Below are positions 39,591 to 48,743 of a stretch of 64,000 bases of DNA, piece after piece. The notes beneath the pieces were generated by a model. That model was given only the letters and a program-made list of their open reading frames with translations. It had not been told where the DNA came from and made no database searches. Where the stretch lies: positions 21,560 to 85,559 of the IMG/VR virus record IMGVR_UViG_3300032116_000102. One strand, given 5' to 3'. This DNA is from a virus. How positions within the stretch are numbered: the first letter of the stretch is position 1; the number at the start of each line of letters is the position of its first letter. Position numbers and translations under genes: made by a program.

Positions 39591-40445
39591 TCAAAGCTCA
39601 GGTATTTCATATTCTTTTGTGCTGTTGCAATAGTGTTTGAAAATAATTTCACTTGTGTTTCCGGCCCAAGATGCTACCTGAGGCACGGGAATACCAGCCT
39701 CAATCCAGCGGCTAATTGCAGTGTGTCGACAGTCATAAGGACGATATAAATGCGTAATCAGTTCAGCTTGATAAAAAGGTTGCAACTTTTTGCGAAAGTA
39801 ACTTTGAAAAGCAAGCCTATCCCATGGAAAAACAAAACGATCACTCTGTGGTAATTGCTTTAAAATTTCTTGGCATTTACCGTTTAATGGAACCCAGCGA
39901 CGTTTGTTGGTTTTGGTGCTGTCTTTTAAACCATGTGTCAAGGTGTAGTTTTGATGCACCAGGATTTTATTGTCTTTAATGTCGTCCCAGAGTAATGCGC
40001 GTACTTCTCCGGTACGCATTGCAGTTTGAAGCATAAACTCTGTGTACCAAGCCCAGTTAACATTCTTGTAAGTTAATTTTGCTTCCAAAGCTGCAAGTAC
40101 TAAACCTACTTCGTTGCGTGGAATAACCACGACTTCCTCATCCCGTTGAGGAGCTTTTGGCATTTTAAAACTTGCCAAAGGATTTCTGTTGATGTAAGCG
40201 ACATCTTCTTGTGCTGCCCATTTGTACATTGTTTTTGTGTACATGGCAACGCGCCTAGAAGTAAGCACGGGTTTTTCTCCCAAAATCCAAATCATGATTT
40301 TGCGTGCCTCTTCAAAATCTTGTATGGGGCAGCGTCCCAGCCATTTGGTTACCTGTCTGTAATCTGACGTAAGGCTGGTCGGGCACAAAGAAATTGAACG
40401 CTCTTCGACGAAGGCGTTCCAAAGTTCAGAGAGCGTGGTTGGCAT
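39591..40445 (-). CDS. Tyrosine recombinase (phage integrase)
   Basis: 284 residues from the ATG at 40445. N-terminal SAM-like core-binding domain (ISLCPTSLTSDYRQVTKWL), then the catalytic domain: Arg in TAMRTGEVRALLW, Lys region TKTNKRRWVPL, RPYDCRHTAISRW (HxxR) and the nucleophile Tyr in FKHYCNS. All conserved catalytic residues are visible. Would carry out site-specific integration or excision. No attachment site was located. Confidence 0.93.
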   Translation of the reverse strand: MPTTLSELWNAFVEERSISLCPTSLTSDYRQVTKWLGRCPIQDFEEARKIMIWILGEKPVLTSRRVAMYTKTMYKWAAQEDVAYINRNPLASFKMPKAPQRDEEVVVIPRNEVGLVLAALEAKLTYKNVNWAWYTEFMLQTAMRTGEVRALLWDDIKDNKILVHQNYTLTHGLKDSTKTNKRRWVPLNGKCQEILKQLPQSDRFVFPWDRLAFQSYFRKKLQPFYQAELITHLYRPYDCRHTAISRWIEAGIPVPQVASWAGNTSEIIFKHYCNSTKEYEIPEL

Positions 40446-40467
40446 GATATGAGTTGAGAAGAGCGAT

Positions 40468-40496
40468 ACACTAAGACACCACTCTCCTTTTGTCAA
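40468..40496 (-). promoter_or_regulatory. Sigma70-type promoter for the integrase
   Basis: TTGACA, 17 nt, TAGTGT on the minus strand, 22 nt upstream of the chosen ATG. Its -35 box overlaps the TTG that would be a longer start, supporting the ATG at 40445. Confidence 0.65.
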
Positions 40497-40511
40497 CCAC
40501 GCACACTGGGG

Positions 40512-40625
40512 TCAAAGGTCGCTAGCTTTCAACAAATTATAGATGTCCGCAAGTTGATTAGCGACAACTGATGCCCATAGTAGAAAGCAAACAAACCACC
40601 AGTGGATAAGGCTGATTTTGTTCAT
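40512..40625 (-). CDS. Small transmembrane protein
   Basis: 37 residues: short basic start, hydrophobic helix with Trp residues (HWWFVCFLLWASVVA), then a polar tail. Lies between the integrase and small gene 40635. Candidate holin-like or spanin-like accessory; unproven. Confidence 0.55.
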   Translation of the reverse strand: MNKISLIHWWFVCFLLWASVVANQLADIYNLLKASDL

Positions 40626-40634
40626 GGTAAAACT

Positions 40635-40799
40635 TTAAGTGTCAGCAAGACGTTTCATGCCTTCGTCATTATCAACGTAAAGACGATAGAGTGCGGCCAG
40701 GGCGTCAGTCTCTTTAGTATCTTTCTTAATTGTTTTCGTCTCATGCCGCACCTTTTCAATGCAATAATCAAACGGTTCTAACCAGGTGTCGTCATTCAT
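40635..40799 (-). CDS. Small acidic protein
   Basis: 54 residues, charged helical. Probably in one transcript with 40814-41131 and 40512. Not recognised. Confidence 0.55.
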   Translation of the reverse strand: MNDDTWLEPFDYCIEKVRHETKTIKKDTKETDALAALYRLYVDNDEGMKRLADT

Positions 40800-40813
40800 A
40801 GAAGTGCAAGTGT

Positions 40814-41131
40814 CTAGGAGTTTTGTTCGACCTTCATCTGGCCCAGCACTTCCTTCAACAAACGATGCACTTCGCCAGCGTCGTCGATGAACTCGCCTTT
40901 GTAGTAGAAACCTTCTTCGGTGAAGCGGGCAATTTCCTTAAGGGGTTCGCCGATGCTGAAGGCGATGGTAGAGGGATCCGTGTTTTCACCAACCCCAAGA
41001 CCTTTGCTGGGCGCAACTACAAGCTTGTTTGAGGGGGTCACGGATTTCCACGGTCCATTCCCGTCAACACGGGCGTACTCCTCACCGCTTGAACGGAAGA
41101 CGAGATCGTTGTCGTAATCTTGTTGGGTCAT
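40814..41131 (-). CDS. Hypothetical protein downstream of tail fibre
   Basis: 105 residues from the ATG at 41131, Gly/Ser/Lys-rich with acidic helix at the end. Follows the fibre gene in the transcript; a chaperone or tail-accessory role is only a guess from position. Confidence 0.6.
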   Translation of the reverse strand: MTQQDYDNDLVFRSSGEEYARVDGNGPWKSVTPSNKLVVAPSKGLGVGENTDPSTIAFSIGEPLKEIARFTEEGFYYKGEFIDDAGEVHRLLKEVLGQMKVEQNS

Positions 41132-41218
41132 GGTTTCTAGGGAATCGTGGCCAGGGGCAGGAGGTGAGAACTCGCTGCCCCACAACTATATGCGAGCTAG
41201 GGCCAGAGGAGAAGGGGA

Positions 41219-41267
41219 CTACTCACCGAGCAAGTTACCGAGCAAGTACCGAGCAAGTAGTGAGTAG
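41219..41267. repeat. Three tandem 11-bp repeats inside an inverted repeat
   Basis: ACCGAGCAAGT occurs three times (41225-41235, 41237-41247, 41248-41258). The block is bounded by CTACTCAC (41219-41226) and GTGAGTAG (41260-41267). On RNA it would form a stem with the repeats in the loop. It lies just after the fibre gene's stop. Possibly a protein-binding operator or terminator structure. Confidence 0.65.
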
Positions 41268-41269
41268 GT

Positions 41270-43759
41270 CTAGGCGGCCTCAAGGGCTGCAACACGAGCG
41301 CGAAGCTGCTGAATCTCAGCGATCAGAAGAGGCACCAACACCTGATGGTCCATTTGCTGGTAGATCGGATTGCCGTCATCATCAACGGCATCTTTTTCGC
41401 CCGTGACACAATAAGGCGCAACCTCCTGCGCCTCGTGTGCAATCAGCATTGGGCGCTCAACGGTCGCGCCATTCATGACGCCTCTGTAAACTTTGAAGGC
41501 ATCAATAGTGGCTCCGGCGTTCTCTAAATCGCCCAAGATGGTCTTAGAGCGATAATCCGAAGTAGTGTTGTATGCAACAACGCCGCCCCCACGGTTGTAA
41601 GTAATGCTGCCTCGTGGGGCATTTAAGTCTGTGGCAAACCTAGAAAAGATCTGATCCCCAGAGGTTTCGTTGCCCCAGATATTGAGAATAGCCGCTGATG
41701 TCGAAGCGTCTGACCTGAGCGCACACGTATTTACGCCTGTCTGGGAAAGCACAGAAAAGGTTGCACTAAGGACGGGGTCAGTAGAGTTAATAACCGTTTT
41801 GCCTGAACTCGTAATTCGCGCCCGCTCAGTCGGGCTGCTCGCTCCGTCGGCGGTAGTGGAGAACACTAATCTCGATCTATGGTTAGATCCAGAAGTCCAG
41901 CTACCGTCTGCGATGCCTTCAATAGATGCGCCAAGATTAGATGAGTTGTCTGTAAAGTAAATTGCGCCAATTCCTGAAGTGCTCGCACTCGGCAAACTGT
42001 CTCGTGAAAGCTGGATGGTGCCATCAACACCGGAAGCAGCGGGGTTTCCTCTAATCACCACCCTTGCATTACTGAGAGTGTTACTAGACGTGCCAACTAA
42101 CAACCTGCCGGAGCTGTCGATGCGGGCGCGTTCTGTTCCTTGTATTCCAAATAGAAGTGGAAATGCCCCACGAGTTTCTAATGTCCCCGTGCCTGCGTCT
42201 GAACGAAGCTCTACGCCCTGCGTATTGCTACTGACACGGATAGTAGAAACACCGGAACGAGCTACCTCTAAGCCATCACCAACACCAAACGCAGGACTAG
42301 TAGTGCCAATCCCTACACGGCCTCCCGTTGTGATGTTTAGAACTTCAGTGTTAGATACTCCTTCATAAAGGCGAAGATTACTAGAACCTGTTCCTCCGTT
42401 CGTGGGAATTAAGCGCCACTGGTTTCCGCCATCTGCCCTGCCGATGTTGATGCCATCATCACCCTTGACATGAAGGTTCCCTGTAACGCTCGAAGTCCCT
42501 ATGCCTACACGGCCTGAGCTGTCGATGCGGAGGCGTTCGAAGCCACCGGTCGCAAACGTCAGAGTATCGGTAGTGCCGTCACTGCCGCCAATCCTCCAGT
42601 TCCAGTTGGTTCCGTCGCCGGAGTAAATGTTGTTGTAAGAGGCGTTTGTCTGCGTGTTCGCAATTAACCTTAGTTCTGTTGCACCGCCCGTGGATTGAAC
42701 TTGTTGAATAACAGTCCCACTCCCACTCACATGGAGTGCGCTACTAGGGCTCGTGGTGCCCACCCCTAGGCGGCCTGAGGAGTCAATTCTTGCTCGCTCA
42801 GTTCCATCTACCTTAAATTGAATAAGACTATTGGCTTGTGTATTTGCCTCATCAGCTTGCAAAAGTAATGCGCCAGTGCTATCTGACGCAAGCGTGGCAA
42901 TACCAAATCCAGGATATGTAAGATTTAATTTTGCCGATGTAGTTGTTGAAAGATCTAGTAGCGTGGCAGGTGAACTAGTCCCCACGCCTACGAGCCCTGC
43001 CGAGGTGATGCGCAGGCGTTCGGTGTTGTTGGTAAACAACATCAGAGCGTTGGCAGTTGGATTGCCAATACGCAATTCACTGGTGCTGTTGTCAGCAAAA
43101 ATTCGTCCTCTGACGGTACCATTTGCCGCAAGGCTTAGCTGACCATTACCAGCGGATCTGTCAATAGTAAGTGTGGATGTACTTCCTACCGCATCATTGG
43201 TAGTTGCACCTACGGAAATGTTGCCATCGCTATTAACAAACAACCTGCCAGACCCACCAGTGCTGATGGCTACTTGGTCCGCACCGGAGGAATAGATTCC
43301 AGTATTTGGGTCCCCGTTGAAACTAATTGACGGGCTTGCTGCCGTACCGCTGGGAACTGAAAGGCTTGAATTAAATACCCCTTGGTTACCACTAATCGTA
43401 TTAAATAGACCAGCATCACCAGAAACGGTGCCACCAGAAACACTAGTGAAAACCCCAGTCGTTGCTGTAAGAGTGGTGAATTGACCAGACGTACCGGTTA
43501 CCGTAGCGCCGGAGATACGACTGGTGAAGGTACCGGAAACACCAGTGATGTTGGTGAATTGCGCAGTACCACCAGTGATAGTGGTGAATTGACCCGCATT
43601 ACCGGTGACGGTAGCACCAGAAACACTGGTGGTAAAGATACCGGAAACACCAGAAATTAACGGTGAACCAGAAATTGCAAGACCACTGATAGCAATGCTG
43701 ACATCACCTGTTGCGGTGTAATAAGTTAAGGTGTCAGCCTTAAGAATTCCGTATGGCAT
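41270..43759 (-). CDS. Tail fibre with S74 chaperone domain
   Basis: 829 residues. Residues 1-110 have FTSRISGATVTG-type repeats, then long beta-helix-like text, much of it of the form RIDSSGRVGIGTSS (a repeated Gly/Ser turn). The C-terminal region (about 720-829) is the intramolecular chaperone of S74 peptidase type: DYRSK, MLIAHEAQEVAPY, a QQMD region, then a coiled coil LIAEIQQLRARVAALEA. The chaperone trimerises fibres and cleaves itself off. Host-recognition fibre likely. Confidence 0.9.
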   Translation of the reverse strand: MPYGILKADTLTYYTATGDVSIAISGLAISGSPLISGVSGIFTTSVSGATVTGNAGQFTTITGGTAQFTNITGVSGTFTSRISGATVTGTSGQFTTLTATTGVFTSVSGGTVSGDAGLFNTISGNQGVFNSSLSVPSGTAASPSISFNGDPNTGIYSSGADQVAISTGGSGRLFVNSDGNISVGATTNDAVGSTSTLTIDRSAGNGQLSLAANGTVRGRIFADNSTSELRIGNPTANALMLFTNNTERLRITSAGLVGVGTSSPATLLDLSTTTSAKLNLTYPGFGIATLASDSTGALLLQADEANTQANSLIQFKVDGTERARIDSSGRLGVGTTSPSSALHVSGSGTVIQQVQSTGGATELRLIANTQTNASYNNIYSGDGTNWNWRIGGSDGTTDTLTFATGGFERLRIDSSGRVGIGTSSVTGNLHVKGDDGINIGRADGGNQWRLIPTNGGTGSSNLRLYEGVSNTEVLNITTGGRVGIGTTSPAFGVGDGLEVARSGVSTIRVSSNTQGVELRSDAGTGTLETRGAFPLLFGIQGTERARIDSSGRLLVGTSSNTLSNARVVIRGNPAASGVDGTIQLSRDSLPSASTSGIGAIYFTDNSSNLGASIEGIADGSWTSGSNHRSRLVFSTTADGASSPTERARITSSGKTVINSTDPVLSATFSVLSQTGVNTCALRSDASTSAAILNIWGNETSGDQIFSRFATDLNAPRGSITYNRGGGVVAYNTTSDYRSKTILGDLENAGATIDAFKVYRGVMNGATVERPMLIAHEAQEVAPYCVTGEKDAVDDDGNPIYQQMDHQVLVPLLIAEIQQLRARVAALEAA

Positions 43760-43785
43760 CAGAACTATTACCTTTTGTTTCTAGT

Positions 43786-45768
43786 TTAATCCAAGATTTT
43801 CCAAGTTGAACCAGATGGAACTGTTACAGTAATTCCAGATTCAATTCCTACAGGACCAACTGATAGTCCGTTGTATCCAATACCAATGGCGTAGTTGATA
43901 TCAATAAGGATTTTTGTTTCCGCAATTACATTCGTAACAAGGGTGCCAGTGGTTGTCGCAACAGTCCATGTCGTCTGACCGTTGCCCAAGGTTGTCAGCA
44001 CATAGCCTGACGTACCAGGTGTTGCTGGGAACGAGAACTGGTTGAAGGGACGAACATCACCTGCACCAGATGCAAAAACAACACCGCCTGCAACATAAGT
44101 ACCACCAACAATACGTGCAAACGTACCTGTGCCAACGCTCAGGTTATTACCAGTGATTGTGGTGCCGGAAAGATTAGTGAACTGGCCGCTAACTGCCGTA
44201 AAGTTGGCAAATAAACCAGTAGTTCCTGTAATAGTTGCACCAGAAACCCTGGTGAAGTTACCGGTACCTACTGTTTGAACAGTAAATAAACCTGTAACAC
44301 CAGTCAGCGTAGCTCCAGAGGCGTAGACAAAGTAACCACTACCAACGTTTAAGGTGCTGGCATTGATCGTGTTACCGGTAACTGTTGCGCCGCTTAATAG
44401 AGTGGTAAAAACACCGGTGACGCCTGTAATAGAACGCCCTAAGACGACATCACCTGTTACCGTTGGGGCGTAAACAATGGTGTTTCCGTAAATACCGTTG
44501 CCGGTAACACTGTCAAAGAGAGCGGTTGTACCCGTAACGGTCGAACCAGAAATAGTGCCACTGACAGTTAAACCACTAACAACAGTCCCAGAGCCGCCAA
44601 TGAAAAGATTACCGCTGGCGGAAAGATTGCCGGTGGTTGAAATCGTGCTGACATTAATCTGGTCAGTGAAAGTACCAGTGGCTGCCGTCAGTGTTGTAAA
44701 TAAACCTGTAACACCAGTAATGGTTTGGCCAGACAGACGACTGGTGAATGTACCTGAGATTCCGGTTGTATTCGTAAAGAGGGCTGTATTGCCTGTAATC
44801 GTCGCTCCAGAGAGCCTAGAGGTGAAGACGCCGGAAACTCCTTGTACCTGGTCAATATTTCCAGTAAGGGCTGTAATCGTTGCCCCGGATACAGCAATGG
44901 TTCCAGTTACATAGGTGGCAGTCAGGCTGGTGAATTGGCCTGCGCCTCCCGTGATTGTTGTGCCGGAAAGATTGGTGAACTGACCCGTGACGGTATTGAG
45001 TTGCGTGAACTGTCCTGTGTTGCCAGTAATGACAGCGCCAGAGAGTTGTGTTGTAAAAGTTCCCGAGACTCCAGTGGTGTTGGCAAATAAAGCCGTATCG
45101 CCTGTAATCGTCGCTCCAGAAAGTCTGGTAGTGAACGTTCCAGAAACTCCAGTGAGGTTAGTAAAACGTGCCGTATTACCTGTAACAAGTGCACCAGAAA
45201 CACTGGTCGTGAAGACACCGGTTACACCTGTAATCGATGTGGTATTGATCGTAATTGCATTGACGGTATTACCTGTGATTGTTTGACCGGTAATTCCACT
45301 CGCCGCAATTGTGTTGCCGGTGATTGCGCCACCACTGATATTGGTCGATACAACGGAATCAAACGCAGCATTCGGCGCCTGAAGCGAAACAAAATATCCG
45401 TTTGTTCCGTTGACGTTTAAACCTTGAATGCTTTGACCTGTAATCGTGTTACCACTGATAGTGCCAGTGACGGTCAGATTACTGATTGCCAGGTTGGTAA
45501 ATATACCGGTGCCAGCAACCGTTAAGTTTCCTTGTACGGTCGTATTGCCAGATACGCCTAAATTATTGGTAACCGTTAAAGAGTTGACGGTGCCGCCCGT
45601 TAACTGCAGGTAGTAATTATTAAGATATGCTTTATGTTCTTGTACGGTAAACTTCTTATTCTTTAAGCCCGGATCTACTTCAGCTAAGTGAACAATAGTA
45701 AATAGATCGGCATCATCAATGCCAATCGAAGTGATTGCTGGTAAGTCCGAGATCCGCCTATTGGCCAC
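43786..45768 (-). CDS. Repeat-built tail fibre/tail protein
   Basis: 660 residues. About 20 near-repeats of the form G-FT-LSGATITGNTALFTN-TGVSG, Gly/Thr/Ser-rich, typical of trimeric beta-helical shafts. The N-terminus (ANRRISDLPAITS...DLFTIVHLAEV) is the particle-binding domain seen in phage fibres. The 3' end lies 27 nt from the next fibre gene, whose start has the same repeats. It may be the proximal part of a two-part fibre. Confidence 0.85.
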   Translation of the reverse strand: MANRRISDLPAITSIGIDDADLFTIVHLAEVDPGLKNKKFTVQEHKAYLNNYYLQLTGGTVNSLTVTNNLGVSGNTTVQGNLTVAGTGIFTNLAISNLTVTGTISGNTITGQSIQGLNVNGTNGYFVSLQAPNAAFDSVVSTNISGGAITGNTIAASGITGQTITGNTVNAITINTTSITGVTGVFTTSVSGALVTGNTARFTNLTGVSGTFTTRLSGATITGDTALFANTTGVSGTFTTQLSGAVITGNTGQFTQLNTVTGQFTNLSGTTITGGAGQFTSLTATYVTGTIAVSGATITALTGNIDQVQGVSGVFTSRLSGATITGNTALFTNTTGISGTFTSRLSGQTITGVTGLFTTLTAATGTFTDQINVSTISTTGNLSASGNLFIGGSGTVVSGLTVSGTISGSTVTGTTALFDSVTGNGIYGNTIVYAPTVTGDVVLGRSITGVTGVFTTLLSGATVTGNTINASTLNVGSGYFVYASGATLTGVTGLFTVQTVGTGNFTRVSGATITGTTGLFANFTAVSGQFTNLSGTTITGNNLSVGTGTFARIVGGTYVAGGVVFASGAGDVRPFNQFSFPATPGTSGYVLTTLGNGQTTWTVATTTGTLVTNVIAETKILIDINYAIGIGYNGLSVGPVGIESGITVTVPSGSTWKILD

Positions 45769-45820
45769 CTATATGCTCGCAAACCTTATAACTAAAATTA
45801 TAGTTTAGGTTTGTCGTATT

Positions 45821-46156
45821 TTATTTGACTCTGATTTCAACTTGAGGTAGGATGCGCGATCCTAGTCCCCACAAGGCCTGGACACCGGTAACAAGACCAC
45901 AAGAAAGAAGTAGAATCAATAAAAGCTCTGCAACTGTCAAGTTGCGTCGCAGATAAATAATCTCTGGTTTTGGCTGAGGAACGGGAGGCTGGAACGATGG
46001 AGGAGGGGCAACTAAACGCTGAGGCAAGGGCTCCGCATTTGCTTGGGCAATGGCATGTTCACGAGCAATCGCCTTCAGCATTTCAACTTGCTCAGCAGAA
46101 AGCTTGGGAGGATTCTGAAACTCTGGTGGGGTGCTTCCAGGGATTTGGTCTTCCAT
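45821..46156 (-). CDS. Pro-rich single-pass membrane protein
   Basis: 111 residues: acidic Pro-rich N-terminus (1-65) with PPSFQPPVPQPKP, then a hydrophobic helix (AELLLILLLSCGLVTGVQAL) and short basic end. Divergent from the 46210 gene. Function unknown. Confidence 0.65.
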   Translation of the reverse strand: MEDQIPGSTPPEFQNPPKLSAEQVEMLKAIAREHAIAQANAEPLPQRLVAPPPSFQPPVPQPKPEIIYLRRNLTVAELLLILLLSCGLVTGVQALWGLGSRILPQVEIRVK

Positions 46157-46209
46157 GATCTAACAATTGTCTTGCAAATACCTTAGCATTTAGCCAAAAC
46201 AACTGCTGT

Positions 46210-46692
46210 ATGAGTCACGGAATTCGAAAAGGATTGGAAGATGTTGCTTACGAATTGAAAGGCATTCGTAACATCCTCTCCAGCATTTGGGCTCTCCAAG
46301 ATGGGGCAAACGCTCAAAGGACCACAAATCCTGAAGCCTACGCAGATGAATACATTTCTACTGAGGAATGTGCCAAGCGCCTAGGAGTGTCCGATCAAAC
46401 GCTGAGGAACTGGATTGCCTTAGGGCGCAGAGGCGACAAAACCAAAGGCTGGATCGAGGGAATCCATTACGTCAACGTCAATCCAGTGCCTGGCACCAGG
46501 ACCAAGATTCGTGTTCCCTGGAACCACCTTGTGCGTTCGTTTGTAAAAAATCCGCAGATCAAAAATACTGACTATACCTTCAAAAGTAGTTGTGCCTATA
46601 GAACCAACGAATATTCCATTGACGCTTACCTCGCCTCTTTAGAAGAAAAAACAGATGCAGAAAACAACGATACCCCTGGCGCATCGGTTTGA
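46210..46692 (+). CDS. Helix-turn-helix DNA-binding protein
   Basis: 160 residues. Residues about 54-76 (STEECAKRLGVSDQTLRNWI) are a MerR/excisionase-type HTH. N-terminus YELKGIRNILSSIWALQ is a coiled coil. Probably a regulator or excisionase near the fibre/integrase module. Overlaps the next gene by 38 nt. Confidence 0.7.
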   Translation: MSHGIRKGLEDVAYELKGIRNILSSIWALQDGANAQRTTNPEAYADEYISTEECAKRLGVSDQTLRNWIALGRRGDKTKGWIEGIHYVNVNPVPGTRTKIRVPWNHLVRSFVKNPQIKNTDYTFKSSCAYRTNEYSIDAYLASLEEKTDAENNDTPGASV

Positions 46693-47128
46693 AACCTTCA
46701 TCATCGATGAAGTGACCGTGGAAAACCACAAGGAATTACTTCCTACTTCTTTGTGTTTACAGGTGGAAAATTTTCTGCCACCAGAAGGTTCTTTTGATGA
46801 TGGATGCCTTCGTCGTTATTTAGAAGTGGTTAAGACCTATGAAGAAGAGGATGTCAATTCCAGTATGACGTTGGCCAATCGGTTGCGTGTTGCGTTTGGT
46901 GACATGCAGCCAGACACAATTTGTAGCAAGTTTCCAGCGGCAGAGTTGGCTCTTAAGCGAAGGCTTAGATGCGTGGCCGAATACCTAATTAGGTCTGGTG
47001 AATTTGATAAGCTACGGGATGAAAACGGAAAATTAATTAAGAAACGAGGTATTCTTGGGAAACTGGTTGTGATTTATCAGCCGCTCCCCAAGTTGCAAGA
47101 CGTTCTCCAAAAGCAAGGATTGACTTGA
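46655..47128 (+). CDS. Hypothetical protein
   Basis: 157 residues, helical, with LKRRLRCVAEYLIRSGEFDKL. No recognised family. Directly upstream of 47130 (1 nt), so one operon. Confidence 0.6.
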   Translation: MQKTTIPLAHRFETFIIDEVTVENHKELLPTSLCLQVENFLPPEGSFDDGCLRRYLEVVKTYEEEDVNSSMTLANRLRVAFGDMQPDTICSKFPAAELALKRRLRCVAEYLIRSGEFDKLRDENGKLIKKRGILGKLVVIYQPLPKLQDVLQKQGLT

Positions 47129-47129
47129 C

Positions 47130-47516
47130 ATGAATAGACGCGAGAAGTTAATTGCGCAGGCCATTGGTCCTGAGATCGATGACACCAAGGTGCGGATGCT
47201 GGATGCAACCGTGCGTTTGATATTGGGAGATATGGGAGAGCAATACTGCAAGATGTGGGAGGTGGAGGGGCCTGGCGTAATGGTGTTCCAGCCTGAGAAC
47301 AAAGAGCGTTCTATGTTTTTCTGGACTCTGAAAGAGATCTACGCTGCACAAGAAGAATGTGAACGCAGTAATGATGGTGATATGGCTGAAACCTTCCGTC
47401 GTATTTTGACAGCCGCGCAAAAGATCGATCCAACAGAAAAGGCTGGTTACGTCATTAATGATCAAGAAGGGATTCGTTACTTTCAAATTGACTACAACAA
47501 AGCAGCTGATTCGTAA
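47130..47516 (+). CDS. Hypothetical protein
   Basis: 128 residues. Overlaps the methyltransferase-like gene by 1 nt. Mixed alpha/beta with MWEVEGPGVMVFQPEN. Not recognised. Confidence 0.6.
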   Translation: MNRREKLIAQAIGPEIDDTKVRMLDATVRLILGDMGEQYCKMWEVEGPGVMVFQPENKERSMFFWTLKEIYAAQEECERSNDGDMAETFRRILTAAQKIDPTEKAGYVINDQEGIRYFQIDYNKAADS

Positions 47517-48103
47517 TGGCAATCACCAAAAGCGGCATGCGCCGTGAAGATCTGGAGTTAATTACCAATACTGATCTGGTGGCTGCCGCCCATGAACTCA
47601 TGGGTCATATTGATCTAGACGTAGCAAGTTCAGACTTTGCTAATGAATACGTCAATGCCAAAAGCTATTTCACGCCAAGTGATGATGGCTTAAACGACCA
47701 GGAGTGGTTCGGCAAGGTTTACTTGTTCCCACCCAGTGGTACGTACTATTTTGATAAGAAGAATGAACGCTGGAAGATGACAAGGGCTTGTTCTCCAACC
47801 TTGACATCATCTCATGCCGTGTGGTTCAGGCGTTTGTTCAAAGCTTGGTTTCATAACGAAATAGAAGAAGGACTTTACTTTTCCAACTGTCCTGACATGT
47901 TTCGTTACGAACAACGACTCTTTGATTTCCCTGTTTGTATTCTCAAGACAGTACCTACACTGGTTGGACGCACAAATGAAGGAGTAAAGAGGCATAACAC
48001 ATGCACGTCCTTTTTGGTTTATCTGCAGCCAAAAGACAATTCCGGGGAAGCAACCCAGAGATTTATCGACATTTACTCTCCAAGAGGACGCATTCTTTGC
48101 TGA
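47516..48103 (+). CDS. Phage Dam-like methyltransferase relative with altered catalytic motif
   Basis: 195 residues. The layout IDLDVASS, YFTPSDDGL and NDQEW matches the phage DNA N6-adenine methyltransferase (Dam) family. The catalytic motif that should be (D/N)PP(Y/F) reads FPPSG at 71-75, losing the acidic/Asn and aromatic residues. An active methylase is therefore doubtful; it may have another role. Starts on the previous stop by 1 nt. Confidence 0.65.
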   Translation: MAITKSGMRREDLELITNTDLVAAAHELMGHIDLDVASSDFANEYVNAKSYFTPSDDGLNDQEWFGKVYLFPPSGTYYFDKKNERWKMTRACSPTLTSSHAVWFRRLFKAWFHNEIEEGLYFSNCPDMFRYEQRLFDFPVCILKTVPTLVGRTNEGVKRHNTCTSFLVYLQPKDNSGEATQRFIDIYSPRGRILC

Positions 48104-48135
48104 ATGCCCTATATTGAAAAAGCTTTAAAGAGACT

Positions 48136-48723
48136 ATGAGCGTTCTTTGCGATAAGGAAATCCGCCGTCTTGCGGAAGAAGAGGAGATGATTGCTCCGTT
48201 CCAGGATCGTCTTATCAGCAAAGAAAATGGGCGTCGTATTTTGAGCTACGGTCTTAGCTCCTATGGCTATGACATCCGCCTGTCGCCAGAGCAATGCTTG
48301 ATTTTTGGACGCATCTCAGAAGGGGAGTGCGACCCAAAGGATTTCAAGCCTGAAATCTTAAATAAAGCCGAACTTCTGGAAGATGAGAAGGGCAAGTATT
48401 TCCTTCTTCCTCCTTACGGCTACTGCCTGGGTGTGGCACGTGAGCGCCTTAAGCTGCCCCGTGATGTGACCGTAGTAGCAGTGGGCAAATCAACGTACGC
48501 CCGATCAGGCATCCTGGTAAACATTACACCAGCAGAGAGCGGGTGGGAGGGCTACCTTACACTTGAGATCAGTAACTGCACTGGTCTATTCAACCGTATT
48601 TACGCTGATGAAGGCGTCACCCAACTCCTTTTCTATCGCGGGAACCCGTGCGAGGTGAGCTACCAGGACAGGAAAGGTAAGTATCAAAACCAGGCCCCTG
48701 AAGTTGTCTTTAGTAAAGTGTAG
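48136..48723 (+). CDS. dcd: dCTP deaminase
   Basis: 195 residues. Converts dCTP to dUTP, feeding dTMP synthesis. Motifs: SSYGYDIRLS near the N-terminus, GKSTYARSGI (substrate loop) and TPAESGWEGYLTLEISN with the catalytic Glu. Works with ThyX at 3404 to raise dTMP. In the same run of genes as the methyltransferase-like protein. Confidence 0.95.
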   Translation: MSVLCDKEIRRLAEEEEMIAPFQDRLISKENGRRILSYGLSSYGYDIRLSPEQCLIFGRISEGECDPKDFKPEILNKAELLEDEKGKYFLLPPYGYCLGVARERLKLPRDVTVVAVGKSTYARSGILVNITPAESGWEGYLTLEISNCTGLFNRIYADEGVTQLLFYRGNPCEVSYQDRKGKYQNQAPEVVFSKV

Positions 48724-48743
48724 TTAAACAGTTTAAAAAGACA

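Noticed and set aside
41219-41267. CRISPR-like repeats
   Set aside because: Units are 11 bp and adjoin with no spacers; not a CRISPR array.
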